Shown here piece after piece: positions 1 to 10,824 of a stretch of DNA of 64,000 nucleotides. The stretch's first letter is position 1, and each line of letters starts with the position of its first letter. The position numbers and the translations under genes are program-made. The notes below the pieces were generated by a model. It worked only from the letters and a program-made list of their open reading frames with translations. It did not search any database and was not told the origin of the DNA. The stretch spans positions 1,302,001 to 1,366,000 of the forward strand of contig OZ241752.1 in NCBI GenBank assembly GCA_965201155.1. Direction: 5' to 3'. This DNA comes from JANQOH01 sp965201155 (GTDB lineage Bacteria; Pseudomonadota; Alphaproteobacteria; UBA7887).

Positions 1-1
1 C

Positions 2-1228
2 GCGGATGAAATTTCAGTGGAAAGAACGCTGACCGCACTGGCGGCGGAAAATCTTCCGGCGTCGGCGGCGCCCAGTTTTCTCGGCGCAGGCGCCTACAGG
101 CACCATGTGCCGGCCGCGGTGGATGCACTGATCCAACGGGGAGAATTTCTTACGGCCTACACACCCTACCAACCGGAAATCAGCCAAGGGACACTGCAGG
201 CGCTGTTCGAGTTTCAAACGCAGGTGGCGCTGATCACCGGCATGGAGGTGGCCAATGCCTCGATGTATGACGGCGCCAGCGCCTGCGCGGAAGCGGTGCA
301 GATGGCGGCGCGCGCAACACGGCGCGCCAAGGCTGTTCTCTCCGGCGGCCTGCACCCCCATTATGTGGACACGGTGGAGACATTGGCGCGCTTCACCCGC
401 CTGTCGATCACCCGCAACCAGCCTTTCGCGCCGACGCCGGAACCGCACGGTACCGCAGCACTGGAAGCCGCCGTGGATGCCGATACGGCGTGTGTGGTGG
501 TTCAGCAACCGGACATGTTCGGCGCCATACGCGATTTCTCGGCGCTGGCGGAAACATGCCGGCGCGAGGGCGCGCTCCTGGTAGCTGTGGTGTGCGAGCC
601 GGTCTCGCTCGGCGCCCTGAAGCCGCCCGGCGCATGGGGCGCCGATATCGTTGTCGGTGAGGGTCAGGGGCTCGGCAATGGCCTCTCCTTCGGCGGTCCG
701 TATCTCGGTCTGTTTGCGACGCGCGATCGCTTTGTCCGCCAGATGCCCGGGCGGCTGGCCGGCGAAACGGTGGACCGGGAAGGACGGCGCGGCTGGGTGC
801 TGACGCTCAACGCGCGCGAACAACATATTCGCCGCGGGCGGGCCACAAGCAATATATGCACCAATGCAGGGTTGTGCGCGCTGGCGTTCAGTATTCACCT
901 CAGTCTGCTCGGCGAAGCCGGATTCACCGCGCTGGCGCGCCTCAACCACGCCCGCGCCGTACAAACTGCCGAACGGCTGGGCAGTGTTCCCGGTGTTACA
1001 GTGCTGAACGGCAGTTTTTTCAACGAATTTACCGTCCGCCTGACACGGAATGCCGCTGCGGTGGCAGATGATCTGGCGAGTCGACGCATCCTCGGCGGCG
1101 TGCCGGTGTCGCGCCTGATACCGGACCGCGGCGATCTTTCCTCGCTCCTGTTGATTGCGGCCACCGAACTCACCACAGATGACGATATCGACGCCCTCGC
1201 CAACGGCATACAGGAGGCGTTGACATGA
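2..1228 (+). CDS. gcvPA: Glycine dehydrogenase (decarboxylating) subunit 1, 5' partial
   Basis: N-terminal half of the split P-protein of the glycine cleavage system, which with GcvPB decarboxylates glycine using pyridoxal phosphate and passes the aminomethyl group to lipoyl-GcvH. The reading frame is open from base 2, so the true start lies upstream; the GTG at 17 is only an internal candidate. The family is usually about 445 residues and roughly 40 are missing here. Typical stretches are FLGAGAYRHHVPA near the left edge, then TAYTPYQPEISQGTLQ, NASMYDGASA and the glycine-rich SFGGPYLGLFATRD. The stop overlaps the gcvPB start (ATGA at 1225-1228), so the two subunits are translationally coupled. 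gcvT and gcvH probably lie upstream, outside the window. Confidence 0.96.
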   Translation, partial: ADEISVERTLTALAAENLPASAAPSFLGAGAYRHHVPAAVDALIQRGEFLTAYTPYQPEISQGTLQALFEFQTQVALITGMEVANASMYDGASACAEAVQMAARATRRAKAVLSGGLHPHYVDTVETLARFTRLSITRNQPFAPTPEPHGTAALEAAVDADTACVVVQQPDMFGAIRDFSALAETCRREGALLVAVVCEPVSLGALKPPGAWGADIVVGEGQGLGNGLSFGGPYLGLFATRDRFVRQMPGRLAGETVDREGRRGWVLTLNAREQHIRRGRATSNICTNAGLCALAFSIHLSLLGEAGFTALARLNHARAVQTAERLGSVPGVTVLNGSFFNEFTVRLTRNAAAVADDLASRRILGGVPVSRLIPDRGDLSSLLLIAATELTTDDDIDALANGIQEALT

Positions 1229-2727
1229 CGGCCCGCGACACGATCACGGGGAATCGCGCGCTTGATATCGAAGAACCGCTGATATTCGAGCAACACGGGA
1301 ATGGCCGCCATGGCGTGGACCTGCCCGCCGCACCGGCAGTTTCGCCGCGGCTTGGCGGGCAGGAGCGCGGTGAGACGATCGGTTTACCGGACCTTTCCGA
1401 ACCCCAGGTGGTGCGCCACTACACACGCCTGTCGCGGAACAATTTCAGCATCGACACCGGCCTCTATCCGCTGGGTTCATGCACAATGAAGCACAATCCT
1501 CGGCTGAACGAAAAGACGGCGCGGCTGTCCGGTTTCGCGGATTTGCATCCGCTGCAGCCCCTGGCGACAGTGCAAGGCGCGCTGCGCTTGATGGACCTTT
1601 TGGCGGACTGGTTGAAACACCTGACCGGAATGCCTGCGGTTGCCTTGCCGCCGGCGGCGGGAGCGCAAGGCGAATTGTGCGGGATGATGGCAATTCGCGC
1701 TTGCCTGGAAGCGTGCGGCGACGCGCGCACGACGGTGCTGGTCCCGGAGTCGGCGCACGGCACAAATCCGGCGACCGCGACAGCCTGCGGCTATCGGGTG
1801 GTCGAAATCGGCGCCAACGCGGCGGGGCGGGTAGACCGCCTGGCGCTCGAAGCGCGGCTGGGACCGGACGTCGCGGCAATCATGCTGACAAATCCCAACA
1901 CTTGCGGGTTGTTCGAGGGTGATATTGCGGACATCGCCGAGGCGGTGCATGAGGCCGGGGCGCTGTTCTATTGCGACGGCGCCAATTTCAACGCGATTGC
2001 CGGGCGCGTCCGCCCGGTTGATCTCGGCATCGACGCGATGCACCTCAACCTGCACAAGACATTCTCGACACCCCATGGCGGCGGTGGGCCGGGCGCCGGT
2101 CCAGTGGTGATGACGGAGGCGCTGGCGCCCCATGCGCCGCTGCCGTGGCTGGTGAGCGGACCGCAGGGATTTGAGCTTGTTGAGCATGTCACCGGAGAGG
2201 CGGAAGAAAGCATCGGCCGGTTGCGCGGCTTTCACGGCCAGTTTGCCACCTTCGTCCGCGCGCTCACCTACATGATGAGCATGGGTGGGAACGGAATACG
2301 GCAGGCGGCGGAAGACGCCGTGCTGAGCGCCAACTATGTGCTGGCAGGACTGGAAGACTCGTTGACCGCCCCTTATCCCGGCCCGTGCATGCATGAAGCG
2401 TTGTTCGATGACGGGTTTCTCAAGGGCACAGGCGCCAGCACGCTCGACATTGCCAAGGCGCTGATCGACGAGGGCGTGCACCCTATGACAATCTATTTTC
2501 CGCTCGTGGTGCACGGGGCCATGCTGGTGGAACCGACCGAGACGGAGAGCAAGGCAACGCTGGACTCCTTCATCACGGTCATGCGCACGCTGGCGGACAA
2601 GGCGCGCTCGGGCGAGGCGGCGGATTTTCATGAAGCACCTCGCTTCTCGCCCCGGCACCGCTTCGACGAGACCCGCGCCGCTCGTGCCCCGGTCTTGCGC
2701 TGGCGTGCGGCCGGGGGTGCGCCGTGA
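1225..2727 (+). CDS. gcvPB: Glycine dehydrogenase (decarboxylating) subunit 2
   Basis: C-terminal half of the split P-protein, 500 residues, the usual length. It carries the PLP site: the Schiff-base lysine is Lys278 in the HLNLHKTFSTPHGGGG motif, followed by the family's glycine-rich loop. The early motif YPLGSCTMKHNPR is also typical. Start chosen at the ATG overlapping the gcvPA stop, with an AGGAGG ribosome site at 1212-1217. The reaction is the first step of glycine cleavage in the cytoplasm. Its own stop overlaps the GTG of the following cupin gene (GTGA at 2724-2727), so the cupin belongs to the same transcript. Confidence 0.97.
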   Translation: MTARDTITGNRALDIEEPLIFEQHGNGRHGVDLPAAPAVSPRLGGQERGETIGLPDLSEPQVVRHYTRLSRNNFSIDTGLYPLGSCTMKHNPRLNEKTARLSGFADLHPLQPLATVQGALRLMDLLADWLKHLTGMPAVALPPAAGAQGELCGMMAIRACLEACGDARTTVLVPESAHGTNPATATACGYRVVEIGANAAGRVDRLALEARLGPDVAAIMLTNPNTCGLFEGDIADIAEAVHEAGALFYCDGANFNAIAGRVRPVDLGIDAMHLNLHKTFSTPHGGGGPGAGPVVMTEALAPHAPLPWLVSGPQGFELVEHVTGEAEESIGRLRGFHGQFATFVRALTYMMSMGGNGIRQAAEDAVLSANYVLAGLEDSLTAPYPGPCMHEALFDDGFLKGTGASTLDIAKALIDEGVHPMTIYFPLVVHGAMLVEPTETESKATLDSFITVMRTLADKARSGEAADFHEAPRFSPRHRFDETRAARAPVLRWRAAGGAP

Positions 2728-3062
2728 AGGTGCCTCTGGCGGCGGCGCGCGGCGCACCGATTCCAGCGGGCGCACGCTCCGCACAGCTTATGCAGCGCGG
2801 CTCGCTGAGCATCCGTTTCTACGCTCCGCGCGGCCGCGACACCCAGGTGCCGCACGAACAGGACGAGGTCTATATCGTCGTTTCCGGCGCCGGCGTTTTT
2901 GTGCGCGAAGGCAGCCGAACACAGTTCGAGACGGGCGATCTGCTGTTCGCCGCTGCCGGGGAAGAGCATCGGTTCGAGGAATTCACCGACGATTTTGCCG
3001 CGTGGGTGATCTTCTATGGCCCGCGCGGCGGGGAAACACCGGAAATCGGGGAACGGGGATAG
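2724..3062 (+). CDS. Small cupin-2 domain protein
   Basis: A 112-residue single-domain cupin. The metal-binding motif 1 is seen as the PHEQDEVYIVVSGAG stretch (about residues 43-57), and motif 2 as the GDLLFAAAGEEHRFEEF stretch (about 72-88), giving a His/Glu/His metal set. Members of this family are small dioxygenase-like or sensory beta-barrels; the substrate cannot be told from the sequence. It starts at a GTG overlapping the gcvPB stop and ends 3 bases before the amidase gene, so it sits in the middle of a gcvPAB-cupin-amidase transcription unit. A role in amino-acid or amide metabolism is only suggested by that context. Confidence 0.8.
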   Translation: MKVPLAAARGAPIPAGARSAQLMQRGSLSIRFYAPRGRDTQVPHEQDEVYIVVSGAGVFVREGSRTQFETGDLLFAAAGEEHRFEEFTDDFAAWVIFYGPRGGETPEIGERG

Positions 3063-3065
3063 GTC

Positions 3066-4415
3066 ATGGCTGCAGCTTGGCACGCAATGAGCGCGGTCGC
3101 GCAGGGGGACGCGATTGCGCGTCAGGAGATCGATCCGCGCGAATTGTGCGCCCATTATTTCTCCCGCATCGCCGATCACCCCGACGCGGGTCTGATTTAT
3201 CTGAGAACCACGCGCGGCCGGGCCGAGGCGGAAGCTGAAGCGGCGGCGCACCGCGTTGCGGAAGGGCGCCGCCTGAGCCTCCTCGACGGTGTGCCGATTT
3301 CGTGGAAGGACATATATGACACAGCCGGCACAGCCACCGAAATGGGGACACCATTGCTGGCGGGGCGCGTGCCGGACCGCGATGCACTGGTGCTGGAACG
3401 GGCAACGCGGGCGGGCCTTGTCTGTCTCGGGAAGACCAATACGGTGCAGTTTGCGTTTGGCGGTATCGGCGCCAACCCGTTCACCGGCACACCACCAAAT
3501 GCGGCGTTACGCGACGTGCCGCGCGTGCCCGGCGGCTCTTCGAGCGGAGCGGCTACTTCGGTGGCGTACGGCCTTGCCGCGGCGGGGATCGGTTCCGATA
3601 CGGGGGGGTCGGTGCGCATTCCCGCAGCGTGGAACCGCTTGGTCGGTCTGAAGACGTCATTCGGCGCCCTGCCTGTCGAAGGCGTGCTGCCGCTTTCGCC
3701 GACATTGGACACGGTGGGACCGCTTTGCACGAGCGTGGAGGATGCGGCCGCGCTTTTTTGCATCATGGCGGCGCGGCCCGACATTCACCTGGAGGGCGCG
3801 GACCTTGCGGGCTTGCGGTTTCTGGTGGCGGAAGATGTGGTGTGGGACGCCGTCGAGCCGGAAATTGCGGCAGCGGTGGAAGCAACTCTCGACAAGCTTA
3901 TAGCCGCCGGGGCTTCGATTGAACGCGGTGCAGTGCCGGCATTCGCCGAAATCCATGCGTGCCTTGAGCAGCATGGCGGCATTGTCGCTGCCGAAGGTTA
4001 TGTGCAATGGCGCTCCCAAGTGGATGACCATGCGGACTCGATAGACCCCAACGTTCTGGCGCGCTTTCTTCAGGGGCGTCACATGAGCGCTGCGGATGTC
4101 GAAACGGCGCGCGCTGCAGTGCGGCGTCTGACTCCGGCGCTGTACCGGCAAATGGCGCGTTTCGATGCCATGTTGGCGCCTACGACCCCTGTTGTGCCGC
4201 CGCCAATCGAAGAAGTGCGCAGTGACGGCAACGTTTATGCACATGCCAACGGGCTGGCGCTGCGCAATACCAGGCTGGGTAATGTGCTGCCCTGTTGCGC
4301 GCTGACACTTCCCTGCGTTGGCGGGCCGCCGGCGGGATTGATGGCGATGGCGCCTGCGGGTGACGATGCGCGCCTTTTGCGGGTGGGAGCCGCTATCGAG
4401 CAGGCATTGAGGTGA
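3066..4415 (+). CDS. Amidase of the amidase-signature (GatA-like) family
   Basis: 449 residues, amidase-signature enzyme. The Ser-cisSer-Lys triad is visible: Lys81 in the SWKDIYDTAG stretch, the cis-Ser in the GGSSSG motif (about 158-160) and the nucleophile Ser182 in the DTGGSVRIPA motif. Such enzymes hydrolyse amides to acid plus ammonia; GatA of the tRNA amidotransferase is a paralogue, but the absence of gatB and gatC here and the presence of the cupin point to a stand-alone catabolic amidase. The start is an ATG 3 bases after the cupin stop. The next gene, amtB, has its own promoter, so the unit probably ends here. Substrate unknown. Confidence 0.85.
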   Translation: MAAAWHAMSAVAQGDAIARQEIDPRELCAHYFSRIADHPDAGLIYLRTTRGRAEAEAEAAAHRVAEGRRLSLLDGVPISWKDIYDTAGTATEMGTPLLAGRVPDRDALVLERATRAGLVCLGKTNTVQFAFGGIGANPFTGTPPNAALRDVPRVPGGSSSGAATSVAYGLAAAGIGSDTGGSVRIPAAWNRLVGLKTSFGALPVEGVLPLSPTLDTVGPLCTSVEDAAALFCIMAARPDIHLEGADLAGLRFLVAEDVVWDAVEPEIAAAVEATLDKLIAAGASIERGAVPAFAEIHACLEQHGGIVAAEGYVQWRSQVDDHADSIDPNVLARFLQGRHMSAADVETARAAVRRLTPALYRQMARFDAMLAPTTPVVPPPIEEVRSDGNVYAHANGLALRNTRLGNVLPCCALTLPCVGGPPAGLMAMAPAGDDARLLRVGAAIEQALR

Positions 4416-4510
4416 TAATAATTTATGCATAAACAACATTTATGGGAAGAAATTGATCAAAATATAATCTGATACGCAGGCGAATCTCACAGTGTCGCCG
4501 TTCGGCGGAA

Positions 4511-4526
4511 TGGCACACTTTTTGAT
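4511..4526 (+). promoter_or_regulatory. Sigma-54 (RpoN)-like promoter of amtB
   Basis: TGGCACACTTTTTGAT matches the -24/-12 consensus (TGGCAC-N5-TTGCA/T) with one deviation, GA instead of GC at -12. It lies 96 bases upstream of the amtB start, in the 206-base amidase-amtB gap. amtB genes are classic NtrC/sigma-54 targets, which supports the call. No clear NtrC palindrome was seen upstream. Confidence 0.5.
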
Positions 4527-4621
4527 TCCCATCCTCCTGTTCGGGCGGCTCAGAGGGCCGTCCGGGGTTGAAAGTGATCCGCGGGCCGCGATCGACACAG
4601 CCCGCCAGACAGGAGGACAGC

Positions 4622-5965
<1,344 letters not shown>

Positions 5966-5977
5966 CGCAACGAATGC

Positions 5978-6011
5978 GGGCCGCCGCCAGATGCTTGCGT
6001 AACGGCGGCCC
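5978..6011 (+). terminator. Hairpin after amtB
   Basis: A perfect 8-bp stem (GGGCCGCC at 5978-5985 with GGCGGCCC at 6004-6011) around an 18-base loop begins 12 bases after the amtB stop. No U-tract follows, so it is either a weak terminator or an mRNA-stabilising stem. Confidence 0.4.
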
Positions 6012-6060
6012 GACACATAGTTTGCGGCAATATTGCTCCTGCCGTCGCGAATGTCTCTCC

Positions 6061-7254
6061 ATGATCAACAACCGCTTGGCGGCATTGAACGATTATCCGT
6101 TTCGACGGCTTGCCGCACTGCTTGATGACGTGGCGCCGCCTGCAGACATGGCGCCGGTTGTCATGTCGATCGGCGAGCCGGGCCACCCCTGCCCTGATCT
6201 TGTCACGCGCGTTCTGGCCGCCGAGGCTGCCAGTTGGGGACGCTATCCGCCCACGGTGGGCACGACAGACCTGCGTACAGCATGCGCCAACTGGCTGACA
6301 CGCCGCTATTCGCTGCCGGCGGGGCTGATTGACCCCGCGCGTCACATCCTGCCCTGCAGCGGTACGCGCGAAGCGCTGTTTACTGTTGCCCTGCTTGCAG
6401 TGCCGCAGTCTGTGGGGGGCGAAAAGCCGGTGGTGCTGGTGCCGAACCCGTTTTATCAGGTCTATGCCGGCGCCGCGGTGCTTGCCGGCGCCGAGCCGGT
6501 ATTTGTTCCGGCAGCGGCCGACACCGGATTTCTCCCGGACTTCTCTGCGCTGCCGGACGATGTGCTGCGACGCACGGCGCTCGCATATCTCTGCACGCCT
6601 TCCAATCCCCAGGGCACTGTGGCGGGGCTTGACTATCTGCGCAGCCTGACGGCGCTGGCGCGGGCGCACGATTTCCTCCTGGCGATCGACGCATGTTACA
6701 GCGACGTCTATTGCGGGGACCCGCCTCCGGGCATTTTTGAAACATGTTGCACGGAAGACGATCTCGACCGCATACTCGCCTTTCATTCGCTGTCGAAGCG
6801 TTCCAACGTGCCTGGGCTGCGGTCCGGATTCATCGCCGGCGACGCGAACTTGATGGCCGATTATGCGCGGTTGCGCAGCTATTCCGGCGGCGCCAGTCCC
6901 CTGCCGGTGATGGCGGTCGCGGCGGCGCTGTGGCGGGACGAAACGCATGTGATGGAAAGCCGCGGACTGTATCAGCAGAAATTTGCCATGGCAGCGCGCT
7001 ATTTTGCCGGACGCAATGGTTTCTATCAGCCTGATGGCGGCTTCTATCTGTGGCTTGATGTCGGGGACGGCGAAGCAGCGGCGCGGCGCCTGTGGGCGGA
7101 GGCCGGAATCAAGGTCATGCCGGGCGGGTATCTGAGCCGGGGCGGTAACGGTGAAACAGGCCGTAACCCCGGCGCGCCCTATATACGTATGGCATTGGTT
7201 CATGATCTGGCGGAGACGGAGACCGCCTTGTCCCGTGCTTCCGCAATCCTGTAA
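6061..7254 (+). CDS. dapC: Succinyldiaminopimelate aminotransferase
   Basis: 397-residue class I/II aminotransferase. The N-terminal stretch NNRLAALNDYPFRRLAALLD, the SIGEPGHPCP and GTREALFTVA motifs, VPNPFYQVYAGAAVLAGAEP and especially FHSLSKRSNVPGLRSGF with the Schiff-base lysine all follow the gamma-proteobacterial-type DapC. The reaction makes N-succinyl-LL-diaminopimelate in the lysine and peptidoglycan pathway, in the cytoplasm. The ATG at 6061 matches the family N-terminus; the open frame extends further upstream but has no family similarity there. dapC next to ftsK links wall-precursor synthesis and division by position, though no overlap shows a shared transcript. Confidence 0.88.
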   Translation: MINNRLAALNDYPFRRLAALLDDVAPPADMAPVVMSIGEPGHPCPDLVTRVLAAEAASWGRYPPTVGTTDLRTACANWLTRRYSLPAGLIDPARHILPCSGTREALFTVALLAVPQSVGGEKPVVLVPNPFYQVYAGAAVLAGAEPVFVPAAADTGFLPDFSALPDDVLRRTALAYLCTPSNPQGTVAGLDYLRSLTALARAHDFLLAIDACYSDVYCGDPPPGIFETCCTEDDLDRILAFHSLSKRSNVPGLRSGFIAGDANLMADYARLRSYSGGASPLPVMAVAAALWRDETHVMESRGLYQQKFAMAARYFAGRNGFYQPDGGFYLWLDVGDGEAAARRLWAEAGIKVMPGGYLSRGGNGETGRNPGAPYIRMALVHDLAETETALSRASAIL

Positions 7255-7287
7255 CGCGGCGGCCAATCAGTATCGAGGAGGCCTCAG

Positions 7288-9603
7288 GTGACGACGCGAT
7301 CCGGCAAGTTGCGCGGAATGCCGCTTCTTCCCGAAGGCGTGGGAGATCGCCTGCGTCGTATTTCCCTGGAGGTGTTGGGCCTTGCCATTGCTGTTCTGGC
7401 CTTGCTGGCGTTTGCCGCGCTCGTCTCCTACGATCCGGCAGACCCTTCGTGGAACACAGCAACCCATAACCCGCCGGTCAACTGGCTGGGCCGCCCGGGC
7501 GCCTGGGCCGCCGATCTGGGCGTGCAGTTATTCGGCGCCGCGTCAGTGTTTTTCACAGCGGTGTTTTTCACTTGGGGGTGGCGGCTATGGCGATACCATA
7601 GCCTGAGCGGCTTTGGCATCCGGCTTGCCGGCTGCCTGGCGTTTCTACTGCTGATGCCCGCGTGTCTGGCGCTCACCCTGCCGGTTGCGCAATGGCCCAC
7701 TCACAGCGGCGCGGGCGGGCTGGTCGGCGCGTTGCTAAGCGCTTGGGCAACTCATATGGCGACGGAGCTGGAGGTTTCCGGCGCCTTGATGATAGTGCCG
7801 GCGGCCCTGCTGACGGCGGGAGCAGCGCTGGCGGCGCTCGGCCTCAGCCGCGCAGAATGGCAGCAATTGGGGGCGTCCATCGGCGGCACACTGCCGCAGG
7901 CGGCGGCCCGGCCGGGCCGCCGAAAAACTGGCGCAGCGGCACGGCGCGTCGAACCACCGCCACTGGATTCGCCAGCGACAGCCCGCGGGGGTCCCGCGAC
8001 CCGCCGGCCGGCGGAAAATACCGGCCAGCGCACGAAACCGCCGGCAGAACCTGCCCCTCGTCCGATCGCGGAGAGAGAGGTGTATGCCGACGAAGACAAT
8101 GGCGGTTTCTGTTTGCCGCCTTTGGATCTGCTGGCCGAGCCGGAATCGGACCAAAGTGTCACCTCAAGCCAGGATACCCTGGACGAGAACGCCCGTGCGC
8201 TGGAAGGTGTGCTGAACGATTTTGGTGTGCGCGGCCAGATTTTACGCGCGCGCCAGGGCCCGGTGGTCACACGATACGAACTGGAGCCGGCGCCGGGGAC
8301 GCGCGCGGCCCGGGTTGTCGGGCTGGCGGACGACATTGCGCGTTCGATGAGCGCGGTGTCGGCGCGTGTTGCCGTTATTGCCGGGCGAAACGCGATCGGC
8401 ATCGAACTGCCCAATGAGCGCCGCGAGATCGTATTTCTGCGGGAATTGCTGAACGCGCCGGAATACTCGCGTGTCGGTACGGCTCTGCCGCTGGTGCTTG
8501 GCAAGGATATATCCGGTTCGCCCGTGGTGACCGATCTGGGCCGTATGCCGCATCTGCTGATCGCCGGCACGACCGGCTCCGGTAAATCGGTCGCGGTTAA
8601 CTGCATGATTCTGTCCCTGCTCTATCGGCTGTCGCCGGAAGAGTGCCGGATGATCATGATCGACCCCAAGATGCTGGAATTGTCGGTGTATGACGACATC
8701 CCCCATCTGCTTCATCCCGTGGTCATCGATCCGGCCAAGGCGGTGGTGGCGCTGAAGTGGGCAGTGAAGGAAATGAACGCCCGCTACCGGCTGATGTCGA
8801 ATCTGAATGTGCGGAATATTGCGGGCTACAACAAACGGGTTCGCGACGCCCTGGCGCGGGGGGAGATGCTGACGCGCACAGTGCAAACAGGCTTTGATGC
8901 GGAGACGGGACGCCCGACCTACGAAAGCCAGCCGCTCGAAATGACCCCGCTTCCGTTCATTGTCGTGGTGGTGGATGAAATGGCGGACCTGATGCTGGTG
9001 GCGGGCAAGGATATCGAGGTGGCGATTCAGAGCCTGGCGCAAAAGGCGCGCGCGGCGGGCATTCATCTCATCATCGCCACGCAGCGGCCTTCGGTGGATG
9101 TCATCACCGGCACCATCAAGGCCAATCTGCCGACGCGGATCAGCTTTCAGGTCACGTCCCGTATCGACAGCCGGACGATTCTCGGCGAGCACGGCGCGGA
9201 GCAACTGCTGGGAATGGGCGATATGCTCTACATGGCGGGGGGCGGCAAGGTTGCGCGCGTGCACGGGCCGTTTGTATCGGACGAGGAAGTGGAAGAGGTG
9301 GCAAACTTCCTGCGCGGTCAAGGCATGCCCGATTATCTGGATTCGATCACCGAGGGGAGTGACGACGAGCCGGCGGCGGGCGGGCGGATGCAGGATTCAG
9401 GCGACGAATTGTTCGACCAGGCAGTGGCGCTGGTCGCGCGCGAGCGCAAGGTTTCCACCAGTTTCATCCAGCGTCATCTTTCGATCGGATATAACCGGGC
9501 GGCGAAAATCGTGGAGCGCATGGAGGCGGAAGGCATGGTGGGCAAGGCCAACCATGTGGGCAAGCGCGAAGTGCTGTTGCCCGAAGCCTCCGATGACGGC
9601 TAG
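7288..9603 (+). CDS. ftsK: DNA translocase FtsK
   Basis: 771 residues, at the short end for FtsK. Four N-terminal membrane segments lie within about residues 25-190, followed by a short Pro/Ala/Arg-rich linker (about 200-270), then the motor: Walker A GTTGSGKSV at 427-435, Walker B VVVVDEMADLM, and a C-terminal gamma winged helix (about 710-765, ending GKREVLL) that reads KOPS sequences and contacts XerD. It pumps chromosome termini through the closing septum. Start is the GTG preceded by a GAGGAGG ribosome site at 7275-7281. lolA follows 36 bases downstream, a common alphaproteobacterial pairing. Confidence 0.97.
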   Translation: MTTRSGKLRGMPLLPEGVGDRLRRISLEVLGLAIAVLALLAFAALVSYDPADPSWNTATHNPPVNWLGRPGAWAADLGVQLFGAASVFFTAVFFTWGWRLWRYHSLSGFGIRLAGCLAFLLLMPACLALTLPVAQWPTHSGAGGLVGALLSAWATHMATELEVSGALMIVPAALLTAGAALAALGLSRAEWQQLGASIGGTLPQAAARPGRRKTGAAARRVEPPPLDSPATARGGPATRRPAENTGQRTKPPAEPAPRPIAEREVYADEDNGGFCLPPLDLLAEPESDQSVTSSQDTLDENARALEGVLNDFGVRGQILRARQGPVVTRYELEPAPGTRAARVVGLADDIARSMSAVSARVAVIAGRNAIGIELPNERREIVFLRELLNAPEYSRVGTALPLVLGKDISGSPVVTDLGRMPHLLIAGTTGSGKSVAVNCMILSLLYRLSPEECRMIMIDPKMLELSVYDDIPHLLHPVVIDPAKAVVALKWAVKEMNARYRLMSNLNVRNIAGYNKRVRDALARGEMLTRTVQTGFDAETGRPTYESQPLEMTPLPFIVVVVDEMADLMLVAGKDIEVAIQSLAQKARAAGIHLIIATQRPSVDVITGTIKANLPTRISFQVTSRIDSRTILGEHGAEQLLGMGDMLYMAGGGKVARVHGPFVSDEEVEEVANFLRGQGMPDYLDSITEGSDDEPAAGGRMQDSGDELFDQAVALVARERKVSTSFIQRHLSIGYNRAAKIVERMEAEGMVGKANHVGKREVLLPEASDDG

Positions 9604-9639
9604 AACCCGTCTGACATTCGCCAATCGGACACGGGGATC

Positions 9640-10287
9640 ATGAGAGATTTCATTCGGCGCTGCTGGGCGCTGCTTGTCATTGCTGCTGCGCCGGCAGCGG
9701 CGCAAGACGAAATAGCCCCGTGGGAGGACCCGGACAACCCGACAGTGCTGGCCATAGAGGACTATCTCAACAATCTGCCCACCATACGCTCGCACTTCAC
9801 GCAATATAATGCGGATGGCAGCGTCGATGTGGGGGTGATGTGGTTGTGGCGGCCGGGGCGCGCCCGCATCGAGTATTCGCCGCCCAACGATCTTCTTCTC
9901 ATCGCTGACGGCACATGGCTGATCTATTTCGACGCGGCGCTTGATCAGGTGAGCCATATTCCGATCGCGACCGGGCCGTTTCGTTTCCTGTTGTCGGAAG
10001 GGCTCAGCCTGTTTGAGGATGTGCGGCTAACGGCGCTTCGGCGTTCCCGCGGGCTGCTTTCGTTGACTGTGGAAGATCCTGAGGCGTCCGGTGCGGGGTC
10101 GGTGACGCTGGTGTTCGAGGAAGACCCTCTGAAGCTGCGGCAATGGCGTGTAACCGACCCGCAGGGTTACCGCACCACGGTGCGGTTGGACAACGCGGTT
10201 CTCGGAGAGTCGTTTGCCCGCGAATGGTTTTTCTTTCCGGAAAGCGCGCGCCAACAGGAGGATTTCCGCATTGGCGCGCATGAGTGA
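9640..10287 (+). CDS. lolA: LolA-family outer-membrane lipoprotein carrier
   Basis: 215 residues with a signal peptide (about 1-21, ending APAAAQ). The mature part shows the LolA fold signature: an N-terminal IEDYLNNLPTIRSHFTQY helix, then the GVMWLWRPGRARIEY and LLLIADGTWLIYFD strands. LolA is the periplasmic chaperone that carries lipoproteins from LolCDE to the outer membrane. It follows ftsK in the same direction. The convergent VOC gene begins only 8 bases past its stop. Confidence 0.88.
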   Translation: MRDFIRRCWALLVIAAAPAAAQDEIAPWEDPDNPTVLAIEDYLNNLPTIRSHFTQYNADGSVDVGVMWLWRPGRARIEYSPPNDLLLIADGTWLIYFDAALDQVSHIPIATGPFRFLLSEGLSLFEDVRLTALRRSRGLLSLTVEDPEASGAGSVTLVFEEDPLKLRQWRVTDPQGYRTTVRLDNAVLGESFAREWFFFPESARQQEDFRIGAHE

Positions 10288-10295
10288 CGCGCCTC

Positions 10296-10781
10296 TCAGG
10301 CGGCAGTCTTGGCTTTCTGCCACGTTTCCAGAATCTGATGGGCGGGGGTTTCCGCCGAGCCCATGCCGGCGCCATGGCCAGGCTGCTTCGCGCACAGTTC
10401 AACGACATAGCCGTTCGGATCGCGAAAATAGATTGACTTGATGGCGCCGTGATCGGACGGGCCGCGGGTTTCGATGCCCGCAGCCTTGCCCTTGGCGAAC
10501 ATGGTCTCGAGGTCTTCCGGCGAGACTTCGAGCGCGATGTGCAGGTCGAAGTCGCGTTGCGGCTTGAATTCGAACGGTTCTTCCGGCGCTTCGAAGAAGG
10601 CCATGAACGAACCGTCATCAAGGCGGAAGAAGGTGTGGAGGACTTGCGCCTTGCGCCCGGTCTTGGTCTCGCCGATGGCCAGCGCGTTGGCGAGCGGCAA
10701 GCCCAGAAAGTCTTCGTAGAACGCGCGAGTTTCTTCGGAATCGCGGCAGCGATATGCGCTGTGATGCAATTGCCTGATCAT
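10296..10781 (-). CDS. VOC (glyoxalase/bleomycin-resistance) family protein
   Basis: 161 residues. Two beta-alpha-beta-beta-beta modules are recognisable: MIRQLHHSAYRCRDSEETRAF at the N-terminus and the later DLHIALEV and YFRDPNGYVVELCAK motifs. The metal ligands expected in this family are the first-module His (LHHSAYR), the second-module His (DLHIALEV) and the C-terminal Glu (VVELC). Start is the ATG with GAGGAC just upstream; a longer open frame to 10865 lacks family similarity. The substrate is unknown; it may be a ring-cleaving dioxygenase, glyoxalase or isomerase relative. It lies downstream of the DUF3501 cluster and may be its last gene. Confidence 0.8.
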   Translation of the reverse strand: MIRQLHHSAYRCRDSEETRAFYEDFLGLPLANALAIGETKTGRKAQVLHTFFRLDDGSFMAFFEAPEEPFEFKPQRDFDLHIALEVSPEDLETMFAKGKAAGIETRGPSDHGAIKSIYFRDPNGYVVELCAKQPGHGAGMGSAETPAHQILETWQKAKTAA

Positions 10782-10824
10782 GATGTCCTCGGTTTTCTGT
10801 TGTCGTGCCGGCGGGGCAGCATCG